From Brachypodius melanocephalos (taxonomy: Eukaryota; Chordata; Aves; Passeriformes; Pycnonotidae): a stretch of DNA of 64,000 bases. The stretch is taken from NCBI GenBank assembly GCA_013398615.1, contig VZSR01003371.1:2455986-2519985 (forward strand), in the 5' to 3' direction. Positions 37,286 to 50,956 of the stretch are shown here, piece after piece. The translations under genes and the position numbers were made by a program. Under the pieces are notes generated by a model, which made no database searches, was not told where the DNA came from, and was given only the letters and a program-made list of their open reading frames with translations. Position 1 is the first letter of the stretch. Each line of letters begins with the position of its first letter.

Positions 37286-39689
37286 AAGCTTTTCAAAGAA
37301 AATTATAATAAGCACAACACAAATCAGACTCACCAGGAGTAAACTCACTCATGTAAGTCAGTAAGAACTCTGAGCTGGGGAAGATGATAAAAATGTGCCT
37401 CATTCATTTTTCCTAATCTAATTAATCATCATTTTGTGGCACAGTCCTATTTGCATGGAGTGACATAACAGCTGGTGCTGTCTGTCTCTGGAGGTTCTTG
37501 AAGGTACCAGTCTCCAGAATAAACTTTGTCACATTTTAGGATAGGAAATGGGGAACTATTGGTATGATCTAAGTCTCTGAAATACCTGAGGCTGATGAAG
37601 GTATTGAAGGTATAACCTGAGATGCTGTAGAGAGACAATTCCTTTCACTGCCATATAACTTACTTTTATTTCTCTATGTATAAGAAGTCAAGGACAGTCA
37701 CATTTTCAAAGTGATTAAAAACTTTACTCTGTAACTGCTAGGAATTCGCATACCTAAGTCATGTAGCAGATGTCCTGGAAATATTCCAGGTGCCATTTAA
37801 TCTTCAAGACATCTATTCAGCATTCTGTGTCCACAGTATTAGAGCAAGAGATCCAATATGCTATAATAAAAATAAACAAAAACTTACAAACCAAACAATT
37901 TTATTGCATTCTTAAACTACAGTGCTACCCAGATTCTTATTTCTAAAGAAAAAACAGCAGTTTAAATTTAAAACTAGTTAACATTTGTTGCTGATGGGTT
38001 TTTTTAATTTGCTTTATTTGCTTTTTAGAATGAGATCAACACAGCAAATGCAAGAAGGATAATCCACAGTTACAAACCTCATTATTTATTAATTATACTT
38101 GCAAAGATGTTCAGCACGGTATGTACAGGATGTCCAAGCAGTTTGGCTGCACAATTATTTATTTATGGAGTCAGCATAGCTGGCCCATAAGTGTGAAGCA
38201 TTTTGGTTTCCACTCTTAATGCCATGTTACTGGGGAGATACATCACTGTATAAACAACACTCTGTGTAATTAGTTTGACTGAAGTCCACCAGTTTTTTAC
38301 CTCCAGATAAATGTACCCACTGCCAAGCATATCGATGGGAACTGTACATTTGGAGACAAGAAAAAAGCCCTGTGTTTTACTGGTAGCTGAAGAAATTTTC
38401 AGAGATTTCAGAGATTGTTTCGGCACATATGTTCAGCTTAGCTCCCAGAAGTTGTTTGCAATGAGGTTTGGTTTGTTTGAGTAAGATAAGAAGTGAGAGA
38501 ACCCCGTTACCTCCCAGAAAATGCAGATATTCAAACAGATCTCCCAAAGCTTGTACCATGAAAGAACCTACTAGCAATGACATCTCTGTGTATCAGGTAC
38601 CTGCCTTTCCTTGAATATTTATAGTGAGACAAGATGTTCCCATCCTCTTTTAGATGTTTGAAAAAAAAATCCATCCCTCAAGGGGAAAAAAAAAGAATTA
38701 TGAGCTGGGGTTGTGTAATTACACATAATTGCTCTGACTCCAAGTAAGGCACATTGATCCACACTGGCTGAAGACCCATCCACTAATATTTATGTTAACT
38801 TGTCTAGCACAGAGCCTGAAGATATTTTTGTTATATTAGTCATTCTTTCAAGGTGTTGGCATGAATTTTAATGCTTATTAAAATCAGATATCAATAGTAA
38901 CAGAGCAAGAAGTAGCAGAGCAGCCAAGAGAAGTTTCTTGTCCAGGTGGGAAAATTAGAGCACAGTGATTATGTCACTCAAAGTAGCTGGTTTTAGCCAA
39001 TATTTTGGATATTCTTGACAATACAATGACATTGTCTTGACAGTGCACATCTAAGGCTTTCTGTCATCTCTCTGTTGCTCATCTTCCACTCACTGCTCAC
39101 TTATTTGTCATAATTTGCTTTCAAAGTGCAGGAGAGAAGTATGAAGTCTTCAAAGCCCTAAAAAAGACATACATCTTTAGTAACCAGCATAAAATATCAG
39201 GCAGAAAGCACCCCCTATACACCTGCAGACTAACTTTAAACCTAAGAAAGAGTTTTTCATGCATTTCATCTATTCTCCATATATCTATTCCTTTCTTTCT
39301 GCTTCAATTGTTCTCAGGTTGGTTCCACATTTTCCTCTCCTGAGGCCTTGCAAAGGAACAACAGGAACTTTTCCTCCTCAAAACAACACCTGATGAAAAA
39401 CTAATGTTAGATGATTTATTTAGACAAAATAGATAGTAGTTCATGCTAGAATTTCCTGGTTCTATCCTGGGGAAAAAGTTTTAAAATCTCTTAGATATCT
39501 GTGACACAGACATATACCATGAATTATGACACAAAGGTCATGAAATTGAGAAACTGTTTTCCTAATTAACAGTGTCTGGAAAAGGAGGGTGAGGCTGGGT
39601 CGGGTGTATGGCAGCTGACCAAAGCTAATCATCTATGTAGAGGATGAAAAGCTGTTAAATTCTTCTGGGAATATCAGTTAGCTAAATTT
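37286..39689. other. Non-coding unique DNA
   Basis: No gene, retroelement end or array recognised. Minus-strand frames at 38163-38583 are unrecognised. Confidence 0.5.
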
Positions 39690-39920
39690 GTTAGCTGAAT
39701 TTTGTTAAATGTGAACAGTGGTCCAAGTAGGTCTGTAAATTAAAACGTCTGTGTAAAACACGCTTGATTTAGAAGAAACTATTTAGATTAATGGGCTGTA
39801 CCAAAAAAGCTTGTTAGTGTTTCTAATTTTGCAATATCTATTAATCAGAGGTGAATGTTTTCTGAACTGCCACAAGCACAATTCCATGCAAATTAGTTCA
39901 ATTAAAAATTAATTAATCAA
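39690..39920. promoter_or_regulatory. Candidate enhancer: octamer plus homeodomain cluster
   Basis: An exact ATGCAAAT octamer (39886-39893) runs directly into AAATTAG and is followed within 10 bp by an ATTAAAAATTAATTAATC cluster (39901-39918). Further up are ATTAATGGGCTG (39789) and ATTAATCAG (39840). POU and homeodomain factors bind such words, but AT-rich DNA yields them by chance too. No conservation data. Confidence 0.28.
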
Positions 39921-41296
39921 CTTGATTTTTTTTTTTTTTCCTTTTGTTTTCTTCTCTTTGCTTTCTTTTTCCTCATCAAAGTTAGGCATAAACCTCCTTG
40001 CTTTGGGGTCAAAATGCATCAGTGGTGCCACCACGAACTCTCTGATACAAAAGTGAGAGCAGGAATCTGGGTGTCTTTGACTTTCTGTGATACTTTGAAT
40101 TTGAAACAGAAATAATAACAGCAGAGAATGAAAAAGCAGACTAGCTATAAATTTGTATTGACCATAAAAAAAAAAAAGAGTACAGTTTAATCTTAAATAA
40201 ACAGATTTAGTGAAAATATATAAGGACAGTAAGATAGCTATCCTCAAGTGTTATGTCCAGAAGACATTCCTAATCCCCACAGATGATTTGGTGAGGCTAT
40301 TTTCAAATACATTTGCTACAGATATAGTCACTGAGCATACCTATACTGGTAAATAATGTGTGGCTCAAGACAGATAATTGTCCAGATAGTTCAGTTCTCA
40401 GTTTACATCCTATTTATGGCTAGTAGCAACTAGCAGACAACGTTTGCAAAGGGTGTGAGTGGCAGCAAATACTAAAAACTCATCATAACAGGGAATTTGG
40501 ATATGGTCATCCAATTTTGGGAGAGAGGAAGGCAGATTGAAGCATGTGGATATGAGTTGTTTCGTGCTTTTTGGCTCCTGGGTTAAAAAACCAAGTCCTG
40601 ATTGATTTTACTTGTACCACAGTTGCAGACAGTTCTGGAATTTTTGCTTACTTTCTTCTCTTGTTTCTTTTTTGTGTTTTCTGCCAAATTTTTGCACTGC
40701 CTGTTTTGATAGCCCAAGGTTACTTTATAGAACTTTTCTGAAAGCAGAAATGCGTCCAAAAGACGTTTTCCTGGCCCAATAGTCAGCTGCTGGTGGGACT
40801 TTGTCAGGCTCTGAGATGGCAAAGCTTTGCTAGCAGAACTTTTTGAATTGAGATGTGGCAATTGGAGTTCTGATTAGGTTCTGGCAGTTATTGAAAAGCA
40901 GAGTACAGTGAGCACTTTGGAGAGTTTGCAGAGTAGATAAAGGGTGATTATGCTATTGTTCCATAAAGCACTTACACTGCAAAATACTGACACAGTCCTT
41001 CTCTAGGCAGACAAGGGGAAATTGTCATGGCTTATTGTGTGCTCATTCAAAGTGAGCAACTGCAGGGCCATAATTAAATTTGGCAACCTGGAAATTTTGG
41101 AGGATCAAAGATGTCTGGAAAAAGGAGGGTGGCTTATAGTCCATGGAATTTTATTGCAGGGCAATCTCTGGTGCTGTAAAATGTGAAGTTCATTATGGTG
41201 TAGCTGTTCTCTGCTTTTGTATCAGTAGAGAAAATATCCAGAACAAAATGTGAGAGGTTCAGAGACAATGGTGTCTGTGTCAGAGACAAATGCCTT
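39921..41296. other. Non-coding unique DNA
   Basis: Starts with a T run (39925-39939). Minus-strand frames here (39909-40247 and 40583-40861) are lysine/serine-rich at the T-run end and unrecognised otherwise. Confidence 0.5.
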
Positions 41297-41328
41297 AAAA
41301 AAAAAAAAAAAAAAAAAAGAAAAAAAAA
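41297..41328. repeat. Poly-A tract
   Basis: Twenty-two A, one G, then nine A. No recognisable retroelement or retrocopy lies immediately upstream, so I cannot say that this is an insertion tail. Confidence 0.9.
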
Positions 41329-44300
41329 GTAAAGCTCCACAATTCTGTAGCTAAACATATAAAATATGCAAGTGATGGAATAATCAGCTCTGTGAAGAAT
41401 CTTAGTCTTGATGAAATTCAGTAAAAGGTAGCATGAAAAATACTGGATGTGGCTTCGACCAAAGAAGGGAATGGAAGCTGTGGAAGCTGAATTCAGTTAG
41501 GAGAGACCTGGTCTAACATGACTTCTGAACTTTCAAACAGAGAATTAATTTTTTACTCTTTTATTCCTGGTCATGGCCATTTATCTAATATACTGAAGTA
41601 TTTAATCACATTTATACACTACCAGATCAGGCTATTTGAACTATTTTATATTTTTAATATAGTGTTTTATAAAATATTGAAACCATATTCCTAATTTCTG
41701 ACTTTCTAAAACACTAAGTACAGAAGAGAGATCTGCACTTTGCTCCAAGAGGCCTAAAAGATGGGAACTGTCTGTTTTCCATACCCGCTACAAGTTCCTT
41801 CTGCATGGCAGCGAAGATTTCCAAAGAAATTACACAATTGAAGTACAACTTCCCTTTGTAAGACACAAATTTCTGCTGTATTTCCAGACTTCTTTGCAAG
41901 TACTTTATCAGCGTAGAGGAAGAAATTAATTCCAGTATTTTCTATATCAAATAAGACAAGTGCTAATAAGCTTGTCTGTTCACAACATTTGAGATTGCTT
42001 AGAAGTAGATTTTATTTAGAGTGCGTACCAAACCAACACTTTAGCTGGGAAAATGATTTGTACAAACAGATGGTGGGATGGGTTTTGTTGCATTCTCCCC
42101 TCCTTTCAAGCTCTGCATCGAGCATGACAGACATTTCAAGGCCAAAACCCCCAAAGGTTTCACAAGCTTATATGAAATATGAGCATGAAATAGAATTAAG
42201 TAGGACCCAAATCTGCTGTCACTGTCCTAACTCCTCTTGCCTAGGCAAAGCCCTGTTCTGGAAGGTGCCCAGTGAAACAGCAGCGGTAGAAATAAATTCC
42301 TGTATCAAGTAAGGCTGTTTTTCTGTGTGCATCTTGTGGAATTTTCAGAGCAGATTTGGGCAGGTGCTGCTTCCTCATTAACCTCTGGGCCAAATTTCAC
42401 AGCAAAATAACTGCAGGAGTGATTTCCTCCCTGCCCACGCTGCCACTGCATTTGGCTTAATACCTTGCATGGGAGATGCACCTGCCTTGTGCAGATTTAA
42501 ACCTGGCTTTGGCCTTGCAGTGAGTTCTGTACCATCTCCATCTGCATGGACAACTTTTAATGGGGCTGTACCAGGGCTCCTGCACCCACAAGGCTTTTGG
42601 AAATGATTTCCTGAGCCCTGGGAACACCACTGGGGATAAAAGGTTATACCAGAGGTGGATTTGCTTCCCTCTTCTCCCCACAACCCCACCACAGAACAGT
42701 GATGTCAGAAAAGAGGCTGGTTTTTATCTGCCTATTGCATATTTGTGATTTCTGTAACTCTTATGTAGCGTTCCTCTTCCATATCTGCAGATGTAATCTA
42801 TTCCATTATCTAAATCTCTCCCTCTGTAGAGCGTGTAACAATAAATAAACTTTGTGGTTTTGCCTAATCTGAATTGGATCTGTCACATCTGGAGAGCCAG
42901 AGCACTGCATTTCTGAAGAGCTTAATTTTGTCTTTGGAGATGTACAAAGTAGTAGAAAAAATGTGTGTGAATGGTGAATGGCAAAATGCCTGGTCTGATT
43001 AAAACAGACCCACTGCACAGAAATTGCCTCGGCAAAACACAGCCAAAAGGTTCAAAATTCAGTGAAGCTGGGGAATATGAAACCTCTTAGTGCTCTATAA
43101 TGTAGTGGAAAGCAATCAGTCTTTGTCAATACAGAAACATGCATTTAAGTAACTGGAATATTCAAAGGAAGGAGCGTCTTTGTTCCTTTTTTCTTATTAA
43201 AAGAAGAAACAACTAAACTTTGAATTTATACTAATCATTTTTCTTCTTGCCAAATAGTGTGACCTAAGTGGAAATATATAGAAATATATAGAAGATGATG
43301 GAATATGAAAGAGCAGTGAGGAAACTTATACAAGTGAATATCAGTCAGGAAAAAAAAAAGATAATTAAATTTTTACATTTTTGCCTCCATATCTTTTTAA
43401 TTTCTTCTCTGTCCAGTGTTAACTTCTGTTTTCTGTCATCGCCTTGAATTTTGAAAGGTCAGATTACTATAGACTAAAATTTATTGTTTTAAAATTAATT
43501 GTACTTGTATTTTTTTATTATTCTGGCTGGTGAACTTCTTTCTGTCATTTCCCGTCCCATTGGGTTTGGTTTCTTTGCTGGCTCTGCTTTCATTTTTCAC
43601 ATTTCAGGATTAAAATTTCACACTGGTTTGGTGTCTGCTCTTATCTCAGTAGTCTACAGATTCCCCATGCTGTGGCCAGGAAGGCATGTGAAAGAATGGG
43701 TGGATAATTTTATTTTACAAGAAATATTTCAAAAGAGAGTTATGTTGACTCCCTGAGAGCCTGATCCATCCCACTGCTTTTTTGTCAGCAAGAATTTCTC
43801 TACAGGTCTGAATTAGCTTTAGATCACAGCCCACATCCATGCAGTGATTTCCAAATCATGAGGATGAATAGATGTAAACTGTTTATGACAGTTCAACAAG
43901 TCAGTTCATATAAGCAGAATAAAAGCAGGGAACAAATGAAGACCAAACCAAACCCTGCTATGCAATAGTAAAAGGAGTCAGTTGTTTTGGTCTTTAAAAT
44001 GCTGTTTATATTGGCTTATACTTTTTAAAATGCCCACAAGAAATAGCAAAATTGTGCTCATGTTCTTTAGAGGTGTAAATAGCTGAGAGGGGAAATGACT
44101 CCTGGTGAGTCAATGTCAGAGGGAAGATGAAGAGTCTGAAATCCCTAATCCTGATTTTCCTGGTTGCTTTCAACCCTACTGCTTCAGCAAGTTATTTTCA
44201 GCATTCAATTCCAATGACAGAGGAAGCACTTTAGGCACAAATCAGTAGTTTAACAGAGGAAAATAAAGTGTTTTCTGCATTCAAGAGAGACTGCACACAA

Positions 44301-47300
44301 CACAAAAGAGACAATGAGGAAGTCATGTTAATTTACCAATTAATGCTAATGATTTAACTTTCTGCAAAAAGAGAAATACCAAGACCTAATGGGAGAAAAG
44401 AACTCAATAAATTAGTGTGAAGAGATGTTTGTGAAGAAGCTGGCTTAGCTCTATCCATCAATTCTGTAGTGCAATTTGTAACTTGATCCTCTGTGAAGCT
44501 TTTCTTGTCTTTCAAGGCCTGAATATGCCCACTGCCTGTGCAAACCTTCCCAAAATATTGTCTGCAATTAGGTGGTGGTATCTCATCAATGAAAACTCAC
44601 TACTTAATTTGAGTCTCTGGCTTTTCTGATCAGATTTATGACTGCTCATTTATATTTGACACATTGTTTTCTAGGTTGCTTTAGAAAGACAAATACTTGC
44701 TACTCAAGGAAAAAAAATAAAACAATCTGTCAAGCACCAAGTGGAAGAATTGCTCAGAAGTTTAGGGGAAACTTCTTATTAGATCTGTCAAAAATTAAAA
44801 CCATGCAGCAAAAGATGTAAAGTTCTTTTGGTCTTTTGATGTCTTTGGGAGCTCTTGAAAGAAGGACCAAATTGCACTCTGGGATGGGTTTCAAAACTAA
44901 GTTTGCAGATCTGAATACATGAAGACAGTTCAAACACTGTTTCTTGCATTTCTGTTGACTGACATTGCAACAAACTTATGAAAGTAGAGTCAGGCAGGAG
45001 GCTGAAAATAGTGTCGATACAGGGAAATGGGATGCTGTCAAAGAGCCTCAGCATTAGCTGTGGGCTTGAACATGGAAAAATAAACATTAATGTGTATATA
45101 GGACCGTCTATTTATTAGTCCCAGCAAATGACTTGGATGTAACCAGTGCTGTTCCACAGGAAGGACCAGAAAACCATTTAGACTTAGGCAAGGTATGCTC
45201 TTTATTAAATCCTTAAAACATTCTCAACCAGACAAATTATTTTATGGTCAAATAAAAACCTGATCTGTTGAAAACTAACTCCATGCTTGATATAGCAATT
45301 TTCAGGACCTCCAGCTTTTCCTCAAGCTGTACAGTTTTTCCTGCTGGCATAAAAATAGGGTGGAGGTGTGTGAAAGCAGGAATATAGGGAGAAGTAGGAG
45401 AGGGACAGTATCCCTTCAACACCTCCTGGTACTTAGACAAAGGAAAACCAGGGATGTCACTTTAGCATCACCACATGCATTTTCAAATATTTTTATTAAA
45501 TTAATTTAACAAAATTAAACATTTAACAATTTAAACATTTTTTGTGTTTCTGAGAGCAATGTCAAGCAGTGTTATCATATTTATTGGTATCTGTTCAGCA
45601 GAGTTCAGAGATACTAGACATGACTTCTTCCTATAAAACCTTGCACTGCTTGCAAATTTGGGGAAAACCCTCAGAAGGAGAAGAGGAACTCAAATATTAA
45701 TAAGTAAACACTAAAAGTTGATTTTTTTTTATTCTCTTTAAAAAAGAAAATTGCTCTAAAAAGGAAAAGAACTTAAAAAGTTCTTTCAGGAAATTCTAGG
45801 TTATCCTTTTATCAAACAGCTTGCTTTCAGCAGATAAAAAATGCCTAATGGTTTCATGTACTGAGCTGGACTGCATTACCAGCTTTATAAACTTACCTTT
45901 AAAAGCAGGAGAAAAACAAAATATCTGTGGAAAGTGAAGAGTTTCTGTGAAAGATTTTGTTGCATAAAAAGGTAAGTTATTGCTTATAGAATCTATCCAA
46001 GCTATCAATAAATGTAAGCAGCAAAGTACTGTGTGATAACAAATGCAGCTGGACTTAGTGACCACTAATAAAAATATATTTTGTCAAGCAATTAGAAGAA
46101 ACTCTTCCATTATGTTTCTGGGGAACCAAGAAGTAGAGGTGATATTGAATTCTGTCTGCCAGCCTTTCCCTTGATGGCCCCTTACAGCTTTTGTTTTCAG
46201 AGCTCCTGCAGCTCAACTTCTGACAGAACTGCTATTATATTTTGAGTTCCCACAACAGCAGTTCATGTTAAGCAGCCCAGGAAAATGCTGAGATAGGAGC
46301 AATGTTAAACCCTCAATTCAAAGGTACTGACCTTTGGGAGAGCAGAAAAACCCAACAGAGCAGCTGAAGCAGATAACTATTGAGACTGGTGTTCCTCTAA
46401 TCCATCTTCCTGTTTCCACTGGTGGTGAACCCCATAATCTTCTGAAAGATTATGAATCCAAAAAGATGGGATAAAACACTCACTGGGAAAGTTTGGTGTT
46501 AACTACTCACAGTAGCTGATTTTTCCTTTGAAGCCTGATTTGTAAATACATTCAGAGAATTTGTTTCAAACTTAGTGCAGCAACATCTGCTGTGACTTTG
46601 CTCAATCTCATAGAATTTCAGAAGTGCTCGGGTCTCCCAAGGTGGAATTTGGTTGCTGAAAGTGAGATAATTTCATAACAAACATAATGAAGTGTTGGCA
46701 TAAATAATAAAATAACTGCAGTGCTGTCAGATTTGTGTCTCTCCTGGTCAGATTGGATAACTATTTTAACAATTTCTCTGCAGCTCTTTAACTACAGACA
46801 TGAATATAAAAGTAGCATTAGTGGTGTTAGCCTTTTTTTTTTCTAATCTCCAGAAAGAAGCCCAGGGAAAGATTATAACAAGGATCATAATCAATTAGAA
46901 TGCAAGGATCTCATCTGTGTTTTTGTCTTAGTAATGTTACGCAATATTTCTAGGGTTATGAACTGTGGAGCTTTTAACTTTTAAAAATCTATGTAGTTGG
47001 TTGATATTGAGAAGGATGCTACAAATTTTGGGAATAAGAGAAATTATAAACAAATCACCAGAAGAAAAAAAGCAGAAGAGGAAGAGGAGTAAAGGATTGT
47101 AAAGGGATCTCAGGACAGAATTATGCAATGGGTCACTGAATTTCTGTTTATTAGAGGCCTCTGCTGTTCACCAAGTGCCTTGAAGAAATTTTGGTGTGAG
47201 TTGTTCCTGATGTCCCTGCCTTTTATTGTTAATGCTGATTGTCTCCCTTAAGGAGCACTGCATGAAAGAGAAGCATGGCCCATAGTAGAGTGCATGAACA

Positions 47301-49217
47301 TAAAATTACATTTCCATGATCAAACCTATGCAGTCGTGTGCTGCCCATAAGAAGCACCTTTGCCTCAATGCCCGACTGAAATATGGATCTTTATATACAA
47401 ATAAATTGGAGCAATTGTGATTCATAAAAATGAAGCACGTTTTCATTATTGATCTGTTTCTTGGAGGGGTGGCAAAACTGGTGCACTGCATGTTATTTGT
47501 TTCTGCTGTTTGCTACGCGAGGCAAAATGTTATTTCTTCTTCTTTGTTTCCTTTGTAAACTTTCATATTTCATTTTAATGGAACATACAAAAAACCCCAA
47601 AAACTAAAGAACTCTCACATTCTTTTTTCTCTAACAAGACAAGTAAGTTTTACCACATTTTATGTAATAATCAGAATTTTGAAGGGAAAGAATAGGCTAG
47701 GGAGGCACCTCTACAAAATATTCAGCAGTTTCCCATAATTATGGTGCTGCATTCTCAAACAGTGCAGTGAGGCCATGGTGAAATGTGGTCTCTGGAAGAC
47801 AATTGTTCGTAAAAGTTTCTGGTTGTAGGGAACTCAAAAGACATTAGAAGGGTCTTCATCTTATTCAGAAAGGCTTTGGTGTCTTAAAATGCTGGCACTT
47901 CAGAACCCTCAATCTCAAAAATGCTTTAACAGTTAAATCAGCTTCATGTTGTTAATGAGTGTCTATGGATCAAATTATTTCTTGTTAAACAAGTTAATTG
48001 TACAAGCTTTAAGGTAGGGCAACCAGAGAAGACCCAAAAAAACATATGCATATTTGGTTTTGTTTAATGTGGCAGCATGGGGATTTTGAATATTTTGGAT
48101 AGGGTAGGCCAGGGATTCCTTCTCTGCTTGTGCATGAACAGTGAAACTTTCTTCTTCCAAGTGATTATTCTCTCTACTTATCTATAATATTAATCATGCT
48201 TTCTGTACCTCTCTTTCACAGAGAAATCTGCTTATAGAATAAAGAGTTCTGCAAAGTGCATCGTGCTCTTATTGCCAATTGTTATTATCTCAATGGCAAA
48301 CTATAGCACTGGGCACTCAGATGAACTTTTCCTGTGCTTAGAAGGGTCTAAGATCTGGAGTGATGATTCAGCTTTGGTGTTACAATATACTCACACCCTA
48401 AAAGAGGTGAAAATGGGATGAGGTTTAATTGTAGATACAAATTCAATGTGCACTGGAATTAATGAGAGTTAGCACTGATTGCATTGGATCAGGTCCTTCG
48501 AGTTTGGAACATTTACTTGTCATCACATGGATGTATTATTGGTTTGACCTCCAGAGAAGGCAGCACTGTGGGCAAGTGACACAGCTTCATATGAAACCTT
48601 GACCACACAAAGCCCCTCTGCTCTCCCCTGCTTATGGCCTTTGCAGTTTCACCATGTTGTGTTTATTTGTGTCCATGTAGCAAATCAGCTGTTGATAAAT
48701 AACTGTGAAAGCTGGAGAAATGAGAATAAAACAAGCTTCTCGCATCAGATGCTTAGAAAGCACTGTGGGCTAAGAATAAAGTCTCAGATGGGAGATATGT
48801 ATTTATCATATCAAAAAAAAACCAGATGGAACAAGAGAATGCATGCAAGTTCCCTTATGAAATTCACATATTTGTTGAAATATATCTCTTAGTGTCACAT
48901 ACCCCCAAAAGAAATAGTTTCTCTACAGATGACATGGAAATTAGGATGAACAGCAGGATGCTAAAACCTGCATATGAGAAAAGAAACTACTCATAGCAAT
49001 CAAATCCAAAGAAGGAGAAATCTGGAGGTATCTTCTCCAAACTCAGTTTCTCAATACTAAATGAAGTTTGATGGCAAAAAAGCATGAGTTATGCAGGTTG
49101 AGAAGGGAGTGATAGTGACAGCTTCATTCAGGCAAAGTCCCTGGGCACCACTAGAGGCAGTTCACTGTTCAATGGATATTGGATTGGTCCCAAGAGAATA
49201 CGGAGTCTTAAATGCAT
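41329..49217. other. Long non-coding stretch, nothing recognised
   Basis: About 7.9 kb with no supported gene, no CR1 or LTR end and no array. The 107-, 104- and 99-codon frames (41989, 42378, 44788) lack domains. The only repeat seen is a small tandem of GAAATATATA (43270-43292). An AP-1-like TGAGTCA lies near 44106. Confidence 0.45.
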
Positions 49218-49240
49218 GGCCGGCCGGCCAGCCAGCCAGC
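49218..49240. repeat. GGCC/AGCC short repeat
   Basis: GGCCGGCCGGCC passes into CAGCCAGCCAGC. It is the only such GC-only patch in the window and carries two CpGs. Too short to be a CpG island. Confidence 0.9.
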
Positions 49241-49720
49241 AAACAATATGACATAATTGTAATTCATTATACAGATCAAGAAGCCCAGCCTTCTCTGATC
49301 TACTGGCCCCACTTCAAAAAGAAAAGTCCCTAGAGGGTAATGTAGCCACAGAGAGGGCACCTATCACAGAGCAATAAAAATTATATATATAGAAATCTTC
49401 TCCTATAGAAAAGGAAATGTAAAATTGCCATTAATTACCTCTGCAAGCAGTTTAACAGCTTAACTTAATCAAAATATTTGTGATTGGGAAATGGTGATTG
49501 AAGTCCCAGGTTCCATAATACAATCACAAAGAGACAACCAGTGAATTTCAAAGGTGACAGGTTTGGGGTGGATGAAAACAAGGAACATTTGACACAAGGC
49601 CCTAATAAAGGGTAGAACAAATTACCCTGTACTGCAGTAAAATAAAATACAGAAATTCAAGAGACGGTTGCATTTCTGTATTTTTGGCAAATATACTTAG
49701 TATCAAATAGCTCATCCCAG

Positions 49721-49722
<2 letters not shown>

Positions 49723-49756
<34 letters not shown>
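49723..49756. repeat. Poly-A tract (34 bases)
   Basis: An uninterrupted A run, among the longest homopolymers in the window. No identifiable retroelement body adjoins it. Length is likely polymorphic and subject to sequencing error. Confidence 0.95.
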
Positions 49757-49759
<3 letters not shown>

Positions 49760-49840
49760 GTGCTGGAGGAAAATAATTAATATTTGTTTGCTGCCATAAG
49801 TCAGTTTTTTACTGGTGTTACAGAGCAAGGTGAGTCCAGC

Positions 49841-49858
49841 AGAAGAGAGAGAGAGAGA
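49841..49858. repeat. (AG)n simple repeat
   Basis: About seven AG units after AGA; short. Confidence 0.85.
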
Positions 49859-50369
49859 TTACTCCACTCCTGCCTTCTCTAAGGACTGCAGGGAACATCT
49901 GCCACTGCACAAATATTGTAGCTCATGGGCTATGTGCTAATAGGTTCAGATCCAGTTAGATGGTGCTGAGACTCCAAAACACATGAAATAACAATGAAGT
50001 CCTGAAACCAAATGCTTCAGAGTGCTCTAATAAAGACTGATTTAAAGCCATGGGGCCTTTTTATTTATTGCCTCATCAGCCCAATGGTAAGGATTTGAAT
50101 TACGTCAATGACAAGAGCTTGTCACTTGATCTGAACCTTTGCTGTCCAGGTGCCAGAAAGTTCCTTCCTTTGGACCCATTCCATTCTTTTAAAACACCCA
50201 ATGGTTTCATTGTCGCAATCACCTGTAAATCAAGCACTGCTGGAGAATTTCTTCATTTTAAGAAGATATTACCACAAATATTTCAAATTAACAAGGGTGA
50301 AGGTGAGAAAAATAACCATTTTTGGAGAGTATTTCAAAACAATACATAGAAGAGGAATTCATTGTATTA

Positions 50370-50725
50370 ATAGAATAATTAAGGTTGGAAAAGAGTGTCA
50401 GGTCCAACCACTGAGATGTCGTTGCTAGATCCGCCACTAAACCATGCCCCCAAGTGCAACATCCACATTTTTTTTGAACACTTCCAGGGACAACACCTCC
50501 AAAACTGCCCTGAGCACCCTGTTCCAATGTTTGACCATGGTTTCAGGGAAGAATTTTTCCCTAATATCAAATCTAAACCTCTGCTAGAACAACTTGAGAT
50601 TTATTCCTCTTGTTCTGTCACTTGTCACCTGGGAGAAGAGCATGACCCCCACCTGGCTACAACCCCTGTTCAGGAGTTTGTGTAGAGCAGTCAGTTCCCC
50701 ACAAGCCTCCTCTTCTCCAGTGTAA
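50370..50725 (-). mobile_element. CR1 LINE, ~355 bp 3' fragment
   Basis: The longest CR1 piece. In element sense it runs from the AGAAGAGGAGGCTTG segment through CAGGTGACAAGTGACAGAAC and CCTGGAAGTGTTCAAAAAAA to GGTTGGACCTGACA and a decayed terminal CTTAATTATTCT. It retains the 3' end and lacks the 5' region, as usual for the family. It has several mutations compared with the conserved CR1 pattern, and no intact reverse transcriptase remains. Confidence 0.93.
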
Positions 50726-50956
50726 AGACCTCTGTTGCTTTTTCTCTTCCTGTTAGCTGTTGCAGCAGCCCTCTTGTTAGAGGGTAGAAATGAGCCCAGA
50801 TGCAGGCTTGCTGTTTATCACAGCATGAAAATGGTCTTGGTTTACTCCTCTTTACAGCTCAGCCATCCTGACCCCAACCATTCACTGACTCTGGCTGCAG
50901 CAGCTCCTGCTGGAGGTTTCCCTTGCAGCCTCTGACTGCTGGTTATTGCTTGCTGA
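50726..50956. other. Non-coding DNA leading into minisatellite
   Basis: Moderately GC-rich. Isolated GACTCTGGCTGCAG and CTGACTGCTGG words are degenerate relatives of the minisatellite unit that follows. Confidence 0.5.

Noticed and set aside
49218..49240. CpG island or promoter
   Set aside because: Only 23 bp of GGCC/AGCC repeat; flanks are AT-rich.
50288..50685. Frames on both strands up to 96 codons
   Set aside because: They lie mostly within the CR1 3' fragment at 50370-50725.
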